NCBI GenBank assembly: GCA_016721185.1
Contig: JADKIP010000012.1
Span: 372,001-436,000, forward strand
Direction: 5' to 3'
DNA: 64,000 nt
Source: Candidatus Dechloromonas phosphorivorans
GTDB taxonomy: Bacteria > Pseudomonadota > Gammaproteobacteria > Burkholderiales > Rhodocyclaceae
Both the position numbers and the translations under genes were made by a program. Below the pieces are notes generated by a model. The model was not told where the DNA came from. It saw nothing but the letters and a program-made list of their open reading frames with translations, and did no database searches. The stretch's first letter is position 1, and each line of letters begins with the position of its first letter. Shown here piece after piece: positions 33,679-44,546 of this stretch.

Positions 33679-34275
33679 ATGATCACCATCCCCGGCCAAT
33701 TGGCCATCAAGACCATCCACGGGCGCAACGGCGACTTCAATGTCGGCCGCCTCGCCACCTCGATCGGTGAGTTCGTCGTCAAGAACGCCGAACTCGACCA
33801 GTACACCGAAGGCAAGTACGAGGGTGATTTCGCCATTGCCGAGATCCGTCCCTCCACCTACTCTGCCAACGGCCGCATGGTCATCGAAATCCGCGCCCTC
33901 CTGGGCGGTATGACGCTGTCCAACATCGATGCCTTGAGCCGTGACGAAGCCCGTCGGTTGAGTCCGCAGGAAATCGACCCGATCGACGAGGAAGCCCAGG
34001 CGCCGATGCCCAAGGCAAGCACCAAGGCCAAGCCACGCCAGAAGCACGATCCTCTGATCGACACCACGCCGTTCGGCAGCAAGCCAGTCGACGTAGTGCC
34101 CGAAGCTTCGACCGACGACGCGGCGCTATTCAGCACGCTCTGGCCGCTGGGCGAGATCGTCAAGCTCGATGCCACCGTCGATCGCCGTCTCCTGCGTCAG
34201 CAGCGCGACCGTCTCGGTGCACTGGGCTACGAGTTCGCTCCCCTGTCCCAGGACTGGCACCTCGCCAAGGCCTGA
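33679..34275 (+). CDS. DUF3275 ICE protein
   Basis: A 198-residue protein of the DUF3275 family: MITIPGQLAIKTIHGRNGDF, GRLATSIGEFVVKNAELDQY, EGDFAIAEIRPSTYSANGR, and a conserved C-terminus FSTLWPLGEIVKLDATVDRR through to YEFAPLSQDWHLAKA. A linker rich in Pro, Lys and Ala (about 105-150) separates the two conserved parts. Found next to DUF3577 in ICEs; function unknown. Confidence 0.85.
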   Translation: MITIPGQLAIKTIHGRNGDFNVGRLATSIGEFVVKNAELDQYTEGKYEGDFAIAEIRPSTYSANGRMVIEIRALLGGMTLSNIDALSRDEARRLSPQEIDPIDEEAQAPMPKASTKAKPRQKHDPLIDTTPFGSKPVDVVPEASTDDAALFSTLWPLGEIVKLDATVDRRLLRQQRDRLGALGYEFAPLSQDWHLAKA

Positions 34276-34311
34276 TTCGACCGCCGCACATGCGGCATTC
34301 CACCACCCGCT

Positions 34312-34337
34312 GGGGTTTCTCCCCAATGGGAAGCTCC
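34312..34337 (+). repeat. Structured inter-gene leader, type 2
   Basis: Outer helix GGGGTTT/AAGCTCC (7 bp with G-U pairs) and inner CCC-CAAT-GGG, before the CAAGGAG of the 34363 gene. Confidence 0.5.
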
Positions 34338-34362
34338 GGCCTCAACTCCAAGGAGCCTTCTC

Positions 34363-34725
34363 ATGGGTTGGACATTCGTTCGTCTGACGCGCGACCAAGT
34401 GATCCGCGAACTGACCGCGCCGCATAACGGCGAACACATCCGCAGCGAAATCGTTGATCACACCCTGATCGACAATGTGCTGTGGAGCGTGGTCCGCGTC
34501 ACTGCCAAGCGCGCCGGCGTCATGAATCTTGCCGCCGGCGAGTCAACCTGCTTCATCGGTTGCCATCTTCTGGAAAGCGCCGGTGGCGAGTGGGGCTACA
34601 AGTCCCTCATCGAAGCCGAGCACCCGTACTACTACTCGTGTCCATTGCATTACCTGGACATGGTGCCGACCCAGTGCGCCGAATGGCGCGAACGGGTTCA
34701 TCACTTCCACGCCAGCAAGACATAG
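34363..34725 (+). CDS. Conserved ICE protein (DUF6927-like)
   Basis: A 120-residue protein beginning MGWTFVRLTRDQVIRELTAP with conserved VVRVTAKRAGVMNLAAGEST and EWGYKSLIEAEHPYYYSCP. I associate this pattern with DUF6927, a common ICE and plasmid family, with moderate certainty. AAGGAG precedes the start. It is adjacent to the DUF3275 gene. Function unknown. Confidence 0.6.
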   Translation: MGWTFVRLTRDQVIRELTAPHNGEHIRSEIVDHTLIDNVLWSVVRVTAKRAGVMNLAAGESTCFIGCHLLESAGGEWGYKSLIEAEHPYYYSCPLHYLDMVPTQCAEWRERVHHFHASKT

Positions 34726-34741
34726 TCTGTTTCCCAACCGG

Positions 34742-34774
34742 GGCATCCGTTCGCCCCGCCAGGGCACGGGTGCC
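34742..34774 (+). repeat. Structured inter-gene leader, type 2
   Basis: Outer helix GGCATCCGT/ACGGGTGCC (9 bp) and inner GCCC-CGCCA-GGGC, before the AGGAGG of the 34801 gene. The CGCCA loop recurs at 46876. Confidence 0.6.
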
Positions 34775-34800
34775 TCATCTTCATCCAGGAGGATTTCACC

Positions 34801-35457
34801 ATGCCCGCACCTTCTTCCCCCAAGACGCTGTACCGCATCGACGAATGCCCCGACCTCATGGCCGATGGCTGCATCGCTGACGAGAACGGCAACCTGGTCT
34901 TTCTCTCGATCTGGGCGCGCGACACCGCCGTCCAGGAGTTCCTGGCCCGCCTGACTCTGGGCCGCGACGCGCAGGGTCTGGAGCAGTTTCACGTCATCAC
35001 CGAACAGGGCGCGAGCGTCCCGGTCTTCGTCGGCAACGTCGAGAACCTGGAAAAGCGCACCACCCGCGCCTACCGGCGCACGCTGTTCGGTTCCCTGTCC
35101 AACGTGTGGCTGTTCGACCGCCGTTGCGTGCGGCCCGACAAGGCCAACGCCAGCGCGCTGGCAATTCTGCAACGTGATACCCCGCACCGGCTCGACCGAC
35201 TGTGGACGTTGGTGCGCGACACCTGCCCATTGCCGCTGCTCGACCCCTGGCGCGAACTCGTGCTGGAACTGCTGCAGGCGAAGTCCATGCTGACCCGCCT
35301 GCCGTTTGCGCTTGGCCCGCTGGAAGGTCACCGGCTCATCATCGATGTGCCGGTGCTGACCCAGACCCTGGGCAGCTTGATCCGTAGCGGCGCACTCAGC
35401 GCCGAGATGTCTCGGCCCCACCCGGTAGCCATGCCGCTGCTCGAAGCGGTGGCCTGA
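34801..35457 (+). CDS. Conserved ICE protein, unknown function
   Basis: A 218-residue soluble protein: YRIDECPDLMADGCIADENG, FVGNVENLEKRTTRAYRRTL, SNVWLFDRRCVRPDKANASA and a C-terminal helical segment (LVLELLQAKSMLTRLPFALG). The pattern occurs in PFGI-1-like ICEs before the DUF6094 methyltransferase gene. I recognise no domain. GGAGG lies before the start and the next gene follows after 58 bases. Confidence 0.6.
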   Translation: MPAPSSPKTLYRIDECPDLMADGCIADENGNLVFLSIWARDTAVQEFLARLTLGRDAQGLEQFHVITEQGASVPVFVGNVENLEKRTTRAYRRTLFGSLSNVWLFDRRCVRPDKANASALAILQRDTPHRLDRLWTLVRDTCPLPLLDPWRELVLELLQAKSMLTRLPFALGPLEGHRLIIDVPVLTQTLGSLIRSGALSAEMSRPHPVAMPLLEAVA

Positions 35458-35515
35458 CACCTTGCTCCACGGACGCGCCTGTCCGCCTTCGTTCATCCCC
35501 CACCAGGAGACTTCC

Positions 35516-36212
35516 ATGGCCCTCATGTTCCCGCGGCTCGCCCGCAATTTCGTGAAAAACGGGTACTTCCCCACGGACGAGCCCACGCTCGAGAGAGTAC
35601 TCACCGCACTGGCGCCCAGCGATGGCCCCATGTGCATCCTTGATCCCTGTGCCGGCGAAGGTGTGGCGATCGCCGAAACCGCTCATGCCCTCGGGCGTGA
35701 GCAGGTCCAGGCCTTTGCCGTCGAGTACGACGCCGAACGGGCGCAGCAGGCCAGACAACTGGTCGATCGCTGCATCCACGGCGACCTGATGGATACGCTG
35801 ATCAGTCGGCAGAGCTTCGGCCTGTTGTGGCTCAACCCACCGTATGGCGACCTGTCCAAGGATGCCGACGGCAATCTCGGCTATCAGGGCCAGGGCCGCG
35901 CCCGACTGGAGAAACTGTTCTACCAGCGTACGCTGCCGCTGCTGCAATACGGCGGGGTGCTGGTCTTCATCGTGCCGCACTACGTGCTGGACGCCGAACT
36001 GGTCGGATGGCTGACACGCCACTTCGCCGAGCTGCGAATCTACCGCGCGGTGGAAGCGCAGTTCAAACAGGTCGTGATCTTCGGCCGCCGCGTTCGCCAG
36101 CGCGACCAGGCATCGGAGTCGGTCAAAGCTACGCGCGCGCTGCTGCTGCAGATAGGGCAAGGCGACGCCGAAGCGGCGGAGCTGCCAGTCGAATGGCCGT
36201 TCCTGCCGTACA
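35516..36212 (+). pseudogene. DUF6094-type DNA adenine methyltransferase, 5' part, split by transposon
   Basis: The first 232 codons of an N6-adenine-type DNA methyltransferase. Motif I is ILDPCAGEGVAIAETAHALG and the catalytic motif is WLNPPYGDL, both within this part. The frame is cut after FLPY at a GTACA target duplication (36208-36212), and the rest resumes at 46407. Joined across the insertion the gene would be 1110 bases and 369 residues in one open frame, so the insertion is the only lesion. Such ICE methylases are thought to protect transferred DNA from host restriction. CAGGAG precedes the start. Confidence 0.85.
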
Positions 36213-36244
36213 GGGGTTGTAAGCCGGAACCCCAGAAATTTCCG

Positions 36245-39200
36245 TCACCCAAGATCAAGCCCCGCCACGAGAGCATCGAGGTCGATCATCTTGCCATCGC
36301 TCTGGAAGGTGTAGTGCCCGTTCAGCAGGATGTGCCGCCATGCCGCTGGCGATATCTGGGTGATGAGCGCGAGTACCTTGGCATTGGCGCTCGCCTCGTA
36401 CTTCATCAGCAGCCGCGACAGGATGGCCGAGTTGTAGTAGATGACCGCGCTGGCGATCAGCCTTGCGCACTGGTTGCTGATTTCGATCTCGATGTCGGTG
36501 CGCCCGGTCAGCTCCTTCTTGCCGCCAACTTGGGCAATGGCCCCGCGTAGCTGGTGGTAGGACTCGATCCGATTCTGTGAGCGGTGCACATTGCGCTCCA
36601 GTTGTGGATCGCGCAGGTAGCGCAACGTATAGATGCTGCGGATGAGCTTGTCGAACTCGAACACCGCCCGCCGCGTCGGGTTCGACGTGGTGGGGTGCAC
36701 AGCTTGCGGATCAGCGCGCCCTGCGTCATCTCCTTCAGCCCGAGCGTAGCCACGATCTGGTCGAGGTTTGGCTTTTCGCTGACGATGAGTTGCCGGTCGA
36801 CTTGGCCGATCGGCTGGATCAGGCACTTCTCGTACAGCGCCGGATCGTCGGCGCAATACAGTTCCTGCAACTGTCCTTCCATGTCGGTAAAGCGCGGCTC
36901 GAAGCGCAGGCCGAACCAATGCAGGATGGCGAAGTTGGCTTTGTTGACGCTGTGCATATCGCCGGTGATCGCAGTCGGCACGATGTCCGACGTGTTGCGA
37001 TACCAGATGTCGAACACGTGATGGGCCTCGTAGTCGTGCGCGCCGATCAGGTAGCCGTTGAGCGGCACATGGTTGCACAGCAGCGTGTAGGCAACCACGC
37101 CCTTGCCGCGCCCGAAATACTTTCGGGAGTAGCGTGCCTTCACGGTCGGGCGCTCGACACCGAATTTCTGACCATCGACGGCACCGTACAGCACATCGAG
37201 GTCGAACGAGTAGTGAGGGAATATTGGTAGCGCGGCGATGGCGTTGCTGATGCCGTCGTTGGCCGCGTGCAGCGTTGCGTGGCGCAGGTACTGCTGGTAG
37301 GTGCTCTCCAGCACGTGATACGGGATGTCGCTGGTGCGCGCCATGACCTGATTGCCGTGGTTCATCGCCTGCGCGATGATGACCGCCATCAGGCTGTCTG
37401 CGTCGGCGACCTTCTTCGCATAAGCGCGGCTGCAAGGGCGTCAGCACCGACAGGAACTGGCACTGGGCGTTGACGAAGCGGAACACGTCGGCCCACGTCG
37501 CAGAACGGCAATTGCTCGTAGAACACCTTCTCGCGCGCCTTCGGGTTCTCACCCTTGGGCTTGCGCCAGGTCAGCTTCTGCGTGTCCTTGTTGTATTCCA
37601 AGTGCGTCAGCTTGCCCTGCTTTAGTTCGCGATTGAAGGCCAGCCATTGCGTGTGCAGCTCAGCCCCTAGCGCATCGAGCTGGGAATTGACCGGCTGCCG
37701 CAGGAATGGGATGTCCATCTGAGCGAGCACGTCGGCCTTCTCGTCCATCGAAACCAACTCGTCGGAGAAATGTCGGTGCTGCAAGCTGTCGTCGAGATAG
37801 AGTTCTCCCGACTGAAAGCGCTTCCTGACCTGGCGGTACAGCCAGAACTCGTAGCGGTCGGCGTGCAGGCCCGTTGGCTTGCCATCGGCATCGAATGTCA
37901 GCAGGTACGACCGCAAGCGTTTCGGCAGTGTGGCCGCTGGACATTCGGCGAGCGGCCGTTGCGACAGGCGCTGCTGTTTGGCGAACACGCCCTTAGTCCA
38001 GGCCAGCGCTGCGAGCCACGGGCTGTCCGGATCAGTGCTGGCGAAGTCAAGCGCGACGTACAGCGGCCGTAAATGGCGGCGAATGCGCTCGGCCAGGATG
38101 TCCACTGCCTGCCAGTGCAGCGACAGCTTGCTCACAGGCTTGACGCTCATGCGCTGCGCGGTGCTCTGCAACGCGTCCTGGCCATGATTTTGTACGCGCG
38201 CTGGCGCACCTCACCGAACGGCGTCGGATCGGTCACGCTATCGTCGACGTACAGTGACAGTAGGCGGCCAACCTGCGGTGTGTCTTGCTGCCGGCGCGCC
38301 TGCTCGGCGACGAAGGACTGCTTCGCGCCCGCGCTGCTTTCGTCCTCCAGTTGTTTCATGTGGTATGCCATCGCATCGACCAGGGTTGTCGGAGAACTGC
38401 CGGTAGCGCACCCAGGCATAGCACAGCAGATAGAGGTGGGTCTGATCGGCCTTCAGGTAGCGCAGGTCGTGGATGGTGTGAAGTTCGCCAGGCTCGCGTA
38501 GTAAAGCAGATTTTGCTGCGAGATGCCGAGCTTGGGCAGCAGCGCCTTGGCGATGCTATGCAGCGGTTCCAGCGTGGCGCGCTTTTCCCGTTCGCGGGCC
38601 ATCTGCCGCCAGCCGAAGTCCTTGGCGTCCTGCTTGAGCGCTGCCAGTTGCGAAAGGGTGTCATCTCGTACAGGGGCTGGCCAAGCGCAGTCTTGGCCGG
38701 TTCGTCCAACACCTCCGCCAGCAGGCCACCCAAGCGCCGACGTTCGGCGGACAGGGCTTCGCTGACCAGCGCTTGCGGGGTGGTGTAGCCCGGCCGGATG
38801 ATCTTGTGCTCATTGAGCCAGACGATCAGTTCAGCGGCGATGAACCCCGGCATCACGTCGCGCCGCACGGTCTGGGCGGCCTGTTGCGCGAGCTGGGGCA
38901 GGGAAACCGGCCACCCCGACCGGTAGCCGAACAACTCCGCGATCCGCTCGCGCTGGGCATAATGCTCGTGTTTGGTGATCGGCTTGTGCTCGAATGGCTC
39001 ACTGTGGAAATACTGGCTCAGTACGAAGGCGCAATCGTCCACAACTTCGCTCCAGGCGAAGCGAAAGAAGGCGTGCTTGGCCTGAAGTAACCGATCTGCA
39101 AGATGCAATAGACTTGGGCAGGAAGGCCGGGACGGCTGCTGGCAAACGCCAGTTCCGTTTCAGTCAACGCCAAGTATTCCAGCCGCTGGACGTCATCGAA

Positions 39201-39272
39201 ATCTGGCAAACCGTACAGGGCTTCCTGCTCGGCGTCCGAGAGGACGGTGAGCAGCTTATTCTTGTTGCTCAT
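36245..39272 (-). pseudogene. tnpA: Tn3-family transposase TnpA, multiple frameshifts
   Basis: About 3.0 kb that would encode a transposase of about 1000 residues, the normal Tn3-family length. It starts MSNKNKLLTVLSDAEQEALY at 39272 and ends VAGLDLG at a TGA inside the left terminal repeat. Recognisable blocks appear in all three minus-strand frames: FRFAWSEVVDDCAFVLSQYF, LSLHWQAVDILAERIRRHLR, FDLDVLYGAVDGQKFGVERP, HSVNKANFAILHWFGLRFEP and NRIESYHQLRGAIAQVGGKK, which carries the catalytic Glu. At least six frame changes separate them and I see no in-frame stop within the restored blocks. It is either decayed recently or affected by sequencing indels. Confidence 0.85.
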
Positions 39273-39858
39273 CGGCAGCCTTTCCCGCGCCACGCCAGCC
39301 CACTCGCGCCAAGGTTTCGATCAAGGTGGTGCGCTTGACGCTGAAATTACGGCACACCGCTGCCTTAGACATGCCGCCATCGAGCGCGGCGACGATAGCA
39401 TCCAGCTTCTCGCCGACGATGGCGGGTGGGCGTCCGCCGATCCGGCCACGTTTGCGGGCGGCGGTTAGTCCCGCGACGACGCGCTCCTGGATCAAGGCGC
39501 GCTCGTATTGTGCGAGGGCGCCGAACACCTGAAACAGGAACTCGCCCGATGGCGTCGTGGTGTCCAGGTTCTCCGTCAGCGAGCGGAACGCAACCTTATT
39601 ATCCTTGAGCGAGGTCACGATACCGAGCAGATGCGACAGCGAGCGGCCGAGCCGGTCGAGCTTCCAAACTACCAGCACATCGCCGGATCGGACGAATTCG
39701 AGGGCCCGAGCCAAGCCTGCGCGGTCATCCTTTGCGCCAGAGGCTCGATCCTCGAACAGGTGCCGAGCATCGACGCCAGCGGCGAGCAGCGCATCACGTT
39801 GCAAGTCCGTGCTTTGGCGGTCGGAATCCGACGACACGCGCATGTAACCAACCAACAT
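39256..39858 (-). CDS. tnpR: Serine resolvase TnpR
   Basis: A 200-residue serine recombinase starting MLVGYMRVSSDSDRQSTDLQ, with the catalytic serine in RVSS, then LVVWKLDRLGRSLSHLLGIV and the C-terminal HTH GGMSKAAVCRNFSVKRTTLI. It resolves Tn3-type cointegrates at res. An extended start upstream is possible but this one matches the family. It overlaps tnpA by 17 bases. It is intact, unlike tnpA. Confidence 0.9.
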   Translation of the reverse strand: MLVGYMRVSSDSDRQSTDLQRDALLAAGVDARHLFEDRASGAKDDRAGLARALEFVRSGDVLVVWKLDRLGRSLSHLLGIVTSLKDNKVAFRSLTENLDTTTPSGEFLFQVFGALAQYERALIQERVVAGLTAARKRGRIGGRPPAIVGEKLDAIVAALDGGMSKAAVCRNFSVKRTTLIETLARVGWRGAGKAADEQQE

Positions 39859-39965
39859 AGGCGGATAACCATCAAAAATAGGTTTCCGTATGGTAGTGCA
39901 TGGCGACATGGTTTTCCGCACAATTTTGAGGCCATTCAGCGGGAGGTACACGACTGTTGAGGGGT

Positions 39966-39993
39966 GTGTCGCAAAACAAGTGTTTTACGACAC
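39966..39993. promoter_or_regulatory. res-subsite-like palindrome
   Basis: GTGTCGCAAAAC and GTTTTACGACAC are near-perfect inverses around AAGT, located 108 bases upstream of tnpR and before fitA. It suits a resolvase-binding res subsite. Confidence 0.55.
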
Positions 39994-40028
39994 CACAAAT
40001 GCGCCTTGCGTTAATGCAGTCGTTGTCG

Positions 40029-40055
40029 AATAATGATTGCATCGAATGCATTATT
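40029..40055. promoter_or_regulatory. FitA operator candidate
   Basis: An imperfect palindrome AATAATG...CATTATT enclosing TGCAT-CGA-ATGCA, ending 14 bases before the fitA start. FitA-type antitoxins repress their own operon. Confidence 0.5.
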
Positions 40056-40068
40056 GCGAGGTGATTCT

Positions 40069-40323
40069 ATGGCGATGCTGACAGTACGCAATTTGCCCGA
40101 CGACGTGCACCGCGCATTACGGGTGCGGGCCGCACTACATGGGCATAGCACCGAAGCTGAGGTGCGGGAGATTCTGGCGGTAGCGGTCAAGCCAGAGTCA
40201 CGTGTTCGCATGGGTGAAGCCCTCGCAGCACTGGGTCGTACAATCAGTCTGACAAACGAGGATTTCGAGGTATTCGACCAAGTGAGAGACAAGACGCCGG
40301 CCAAGCCGCTGGGGTTTGAATGA
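40069..40323 (+). CDS. fitA: FitA-like ribbon-helix-helix antitoxin
   Basis: An 84-residue antitoxin. MAMLTVRNLPDDVHRALRVR is the ribbon-helix-helix DNA-binding part, with the family-typical HGHSTEAEVREIL following, and the C-terminal tail wraps the toxin. GCGAGG precedes the ATG at 40069. Its TGA overlaps the toxin ATG by 4 bases. Antitoxin-toxin pairs between tnpR and cargo are common in several Tn3-family lineages. Confidence 0.85.
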   Translation: MAMLTVRNLPDDVHRALRVRAALHGHSTEAEVREILAVAVKPESRVRMGEALAALGRTISLTNEDFEVFDQVRDKTPAKPLGFE

Positions 40324-40736
40324 TCGTCCTCGATACCAACGTTGTTTCCGAAGCGATGAAGCCCGAGCCGCACCTGGCCGTGCGAGCATGGTTGAACGAT
40401 CAAGCCGCCGAAACACTGTACCTGACTAGCGTAACACTGGCCGAGCTGCTGTTTGGCATCGGTGCGCTTCCAGCCGGTAAACGCAAGGACATGCTGGCAC
40501 AAACCCTTGACGGTCTGATGGGGCTGTTCAGGGATCGGGTATTACCATTCGATACCGATGCAGCACGACGCTTTGCCGAGTTAGCTGTGACAGCCAAGAA
40601 CGGTGGGCGAGGATTCCCAACGCCTGATGGCTATATCGCCGCGATTGCGGCTTCGCGAGGGTTCATCGTGGCGTCACGTGACACAGCACCTTATGAAGCT
40701 GCCACCGTGGCCGTCATCAATCCGTGGAAAGTATAA
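40320..40736 (+). CDS. fitB: FitB/VapC-like PIN-domain toxin
   Basis: A 138-residue PIN-domain ribonuclease. The acidic active-site residues are in MIVLDTNVVSE (D5), LAELLFG (E42), TPDGYIAAIA and the C-terminal ASRDTAPYE. It is paired with the FitA-like antitoxin and intact. It probably stabilises the transposon by post-segregational killing. Confidence 0.88.
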   Translation: MIVLDTNVVSEAMKPEPHLAVRAWLNDQAAETLYLTSVTLAELLFGIGALPAGKRKDMLAQTLDGLMGLFRDRVLPFDTDAARRFAELAVTAKNGGRGFPTPDGYIAAIAASRGFIVASRDTAPYEAATVAVINPWKV

Positions 40737-40966
40737 GAGCATCGGAAATGCTGCAATGCAATAGATACCCAGGGTTGGATGCCAATGAGATTATTCGTCT
40801 AACTTCGGCAATCGGCCATTATGCACAGTGCCCAATTATGTGCAGTAATGCTCGGCGATAGCGACAGAAGCCCCATGGGCATTGGCTTTGTGCCATTTGG
40901 CGCCGCGATATTCTGGACATAAGTTTCGCGGTCATCTGGAGTGGTATTTCCACTTCAGGAGACCAT

Positions 40967-42222
40967 CATGAACTCAAACAAGTCATTTTCGCCCCACGCC
41001 GAAGGTGTGGTTGCACTACACCGTTTTCGCGTCCTACGCGGAGGAATTCAGCGCACGACTGGAACGAGGTCGCTACTCCGACAGCACCGCCAACAGGTAT
41101 CTCGGGGCATCGCGCATCTGGCACGCTGGATGAGCCATTGCGGTCTTCCGGTCCGGTTGTTGGACGAGCAGGCTGTCGAGCAATTTCTCGGCAAACACCT
41201 TCCGCGCTGCGACTGTCCCAAGCCGGTTATCCGCGTTCACAACGACCTGCGGGCCGCGTGCAATCATCTGCTGTCCATGCTGCGTGAGCAGGGCATCATC
41301 GCCGGGCCGACAACCCCGACAGGCCCCATTGCGGACGAGTTACGCCGTTACGACGAACACATGCGTAACGTTCATGGCCTCAGTGCAGGGACATGGTGCG
41401 GGCCGTCTTCGCATCGTGCAGCGCTTGCTATTGAGCAAGTTCGCCGACAGGCCCGTAGTGATTGCCGAATTGCGCACGGAGGAGTTACGCCAGTTCATTG
41501 CTAATCAACTGGATCTTCGAAAGACATCATCCAACGCCGCCTCACTGTCCTCGGCGCTACGTGATTACTTCCGCTACCGCGCTACCTGTAGCGATCCGGT
41601 GGGGCCGCTGATGGGCGTGATCACGTCGCCGGCGCACTGGAACCTGGCGTCGCTGCCGCGTGCGCTCAGCGACACGGATGTTGATCGCCTGCTGGCGTCA
41701 TTCACCTCGGCTCTGCCGTCACCGAAGCGTGGCTACGCGATCATCCGCTGCGCGCTCGACATGGGGCTGCGTCGAGGTGAAATCGCCAAACTAATGCTGG
41801 CCGACATTGACTGGCGTGCCGGTACAGTGACGCTCAAGAGCACCAAGTCACGACGCCAGGACATCTTGCCGCTGCCGGAGAGCACGGGCCAGGCGCTGGC
41901 CGACTATCTGCGCCACGAGCGGCCGACCACGAGCAACCCGGCGGTCTTCGTTCGGCGCCTCGCACCTCATGATCAGCCGATCTGTGCCGATGCCATCGCT
42001 CGTGTGATCCGAGATGCTTATCAGCGCATCGGGCTGCCCCATTCGCGCACCCATGCACTTCGCCATACGCTGGCTTGCCGGCTTCTTCAACACGGCAGTT
42101 CGCTCAAGGAAGTGGCTGATGTCCTGCGCCACCGTTCGCTGAACACCTCGCTGATTTACGCCAAACTCGACAACTCGAAACTTGCCGCCGTTGCACTGCC
42201 ATGGCCAGGGAGCGCGTCATGA
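40967..42222 (+). pseudogene. RIT recombinase A, frameshifted
   Basis: The first tyrosine recombinase of the trio. The N-terminal part (starting MNSNKSFSPHAEGVV) changes frame near 41035, 41125 and 41390: TVFASYAEEFSARLERGRYS in one frame, then GLPVRLLDEQAVEQFLGKHL in another. From about 41390 to 42222 it is open and holds the catalytic domain: CALDMGLRRGEIAKL (Arg), THALRHTLACRLL (His-x-x-Arg) and TSLIYAKLD (Tyr). Restored length would be about 415 residues. Confidence 0.8.
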
Positions 42223-43189
42223 ATGCGCATATCAGCTTGCAGGCGAGAGTTAGCGACTACCTTGCCGAGCGTCGCCGTCTGGGCTTTGAACTCAGGACGA
42301 TGGGCTTAGCCTTGGCGAACTTTGCACGCTACGTTGCCAGTGTGCATCACCGAGGCGCGCTGACCGTCGATCTCATGGCCGAGTGGGCTCGGCACGACAG
42401 ATGGAACCGGGATAATCCACAGATGGGCGCGCCGGTTGAAACTATTGCGGCCATTTGTCCGCTACCTGCGTCAGTTCGACCCACGCACCGAGGTGCCAGA
42501 CGAGTCGGTCTTCGGTTCTGTTCAGGGCGCGTGGCACCGCACATCTACCGCGAAGAGGAAGTCGTTGACCTGCTGACGGCCGCACGTGCACTCCAGCCCC
42601 AGGGCGGTTTGCGCCCAGCTACTTTCGAGACGCTGTTCGGCCTGATCGCGTCGACTGGCCTGCGGGTTTCAGAGGCCCTTGATCTGCTGGACGCCGATGT
42701 CGATCTGAAGTTCGCCATGCTGACCGTGCGACAGTCCAAGTTCGCCAAGTCGCGGCAGTTGCCTCTGCACCCGAGTACCGTTGAGGCACTGAAACGATAC
42801 CGGTGTCTGCGAGTTCGGCAGACCCGGACGACAAATGAAACGCCATTCTTCGTCGGCACACGGGGCCAATTGCTCGGCCAACCGCTAGGCGACCGGCAGG
42901 TCCATCGCGTCTTCAACGAACTGCGTGACAAACTCGGCTGGGTCAATCGTGGCGCGCACGATAGGCCGCGCATTCACGACCTGAGGCATAGTTTCGCGAG
43001 TACCGCTTGATGCTCTGGCATGCGCAGGGCATCGATATCGATCAAGCGATGCTGTCGCTAGCGACCTACCTAGGGCACGCCAAGGTCTCGAATACCTACT
43101 GGTATCTGACAGCGGTTCCAGAGTTAATGGCGCTGGCGGGCGGCAAGTTCGAACGCTTCGCCGAGGACTCGGGAGATGGTGATGAGTAA
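42219..43189 (+). pseudogene. RIT recombinase B, frameshifted
   Basis: The second recombinase, starting MNAHISLQARVSDYLAERRR and overlapping gene A by 4 bases. Two compensating indels shift residues about 74-100 out of frame (true frame reads LRPFVRYLRQFDPRTEVPDE). A further frameshift near 43005 separates HDLRHSFA from the C-terminal block (LWHAQGIDIDQAMLSLATYL, then GHAKVSNTYWYLT with the catalytic Tyr). Restored length about 323 residues. Confidence 0.8.
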
Positions 43190-44197
43190 AGAGACACGCC
43201 CCGCGACCCCACCGTCGTTTGCTGCCCTTGTGCAAACCTTCTTCGCCGAGCATCTGACCCAACAGCGGGCGCTGAGCGTATACTGTGGCGGCTTACCGCG
43301 ACGCGTTCGTATTGTTCCTCGACTTCGCGCAAACACGTTTGGGCAAGTCGCCGGTAGCGATAAAGCTGGCCGACATTACGCCGGAGTTGGTCCTGGCTTT
43401 CCTCGACCATCTGGAGCACGAACGGCACAACACGGTTCGCAGCCGCAATGCACGCCTAGCCGCATTGCGGGCCTTCCTGAAGTTCGCAGGACATCGCGAT
43501 GTGTCTTCATTGCACGTCATCGAGAGAGTGCTTGGGGGTGCCGATGAAGCGATTTGAGCGGCCAATGCTTGGGTTCCTGTCGTACGCGGAAATGATGGCG
43601 GTGATCGGTACTTCGGATGGTCGCTGGATCAGCGAGCGAGACCACGTGCTGCTTCGCCTGCTTTACAACACAGGCGCACGCGTGTCCGAAATCATCGGAG
43701 TAAAGGTGGCGGACGTGGTTCTGGACGGCGCCGCCTGCATTCATCTGCATGGCAAGGGCCGCAAGCAGCGTACGCTACCGTTGTGGCGTACAACGGCAAA
43801 AGAGCTGCGGGCCTGGTTGAAATTGAATCCGCAACTTGCCGCTACATCAGCATTACTGCCCAACCGCGACGGTAACGCAATGACGCGTTCGAACGTGACG
43901 CAGAGGCTGGCACTGGCGTTACGTTCGGCAATCAAGGTCAATCCGGATTTGGCCACCCGGCACATCTCACCGCACATGATTCGACATACGACGGCTATGC
44001 ACCTTCTGCAATCGGGGGCTGGCGTCGACGTAATCGCACTATGGCTCGGGCATGAGAGTCCGACAACAACACACCACTACGTCGAAGCTGATCTCGCAAT
44101 GAAGGAACGAGCGTTGGCAAGATTGCAGGAGCCAGAAGCAAAAAACAACCGCTACCACGCATCTGATGCACTGCTTGAATTCCTCAAGACCCTGTAA
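43182..44197 (+). pseudogene. RIT recombinase C, frameshifted
   Basis: The third recombinase, beginning MSKETRPATPPSFAALVQTF. Frame changes lie near 43285 and within a G-run near 43535. The final block, from FERPMLGFLSYAEMMAV to the end, is open and has the catalytic residues: YNTGARVSEIIGVK (Arg), HGKGRKQRTLPL (Lys), SPHMIRHTTAMHLL, LWLGHESPTTTHHYVEAD (His, Tyr). Restored length about 338 residues. Confidence 0.8.
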
Positions 44198-44297
44198 TTA
44201 TGTAGAGCCAGCAAAGCACGCCTGCCGCTTCCCACAAGGCGGCAGCGCGCATAGACAATACCGACTGCACATAATTGGGCACTGTGCATAATGGCCG

Positions 44298-44546
44298 TTA
44301 TGGAAAGCTATACATAACGGCCAAAGCCGTCATCCGGACCCGCTGCTCCAAAGCAGTCATTGGTCCGCCTGAACCATTCCAAAGATGCATTCAGGGTTGT
44401 AGGATGTACGCAGCCTACATAAAGATTGCTTTGAACTTAAGCAACCGATGGACGCAAGTTGGACGAAGTCTTCCACCGGCCACAAGTTCTCTTTCATTGA
44501 TGCACTTTATCTACTCAGTTTTTTAATAAATTAAGCGGAGTCCCTT
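44298..44546. other. Region between RIT element and DUF1254 gene
   Basis: 249 bases of lower GC with a secondary inverted repeat around GGCCGTTATG/CATAACGGCC (44293-44322). It probably carries the DUF1254 gene promoter; I see no clear -35/-10 pair. Confidence 0.35.

Larger units (their letters stand above)
40813..44297. mobile_element. Recombinase-in-trio (RIT) element
   Basis: A 3.5-kb element bounded by a perfect 34-bp inverted repeat (40813-40846 and 44264-44297; it starts CGGCCATTATGCACAGTGCC). Between the repeats lie three tandem, overlapping tyrosine-recombinase genes on the plus strand and nothing else, which is the definition of RIT elements. All three carry frameshifts, so it is probably immobile, unless the indels are artefacts. 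It sits between fitB and the DUF1254 gene inside the Tn3-family transposon. Confidence 0.88.
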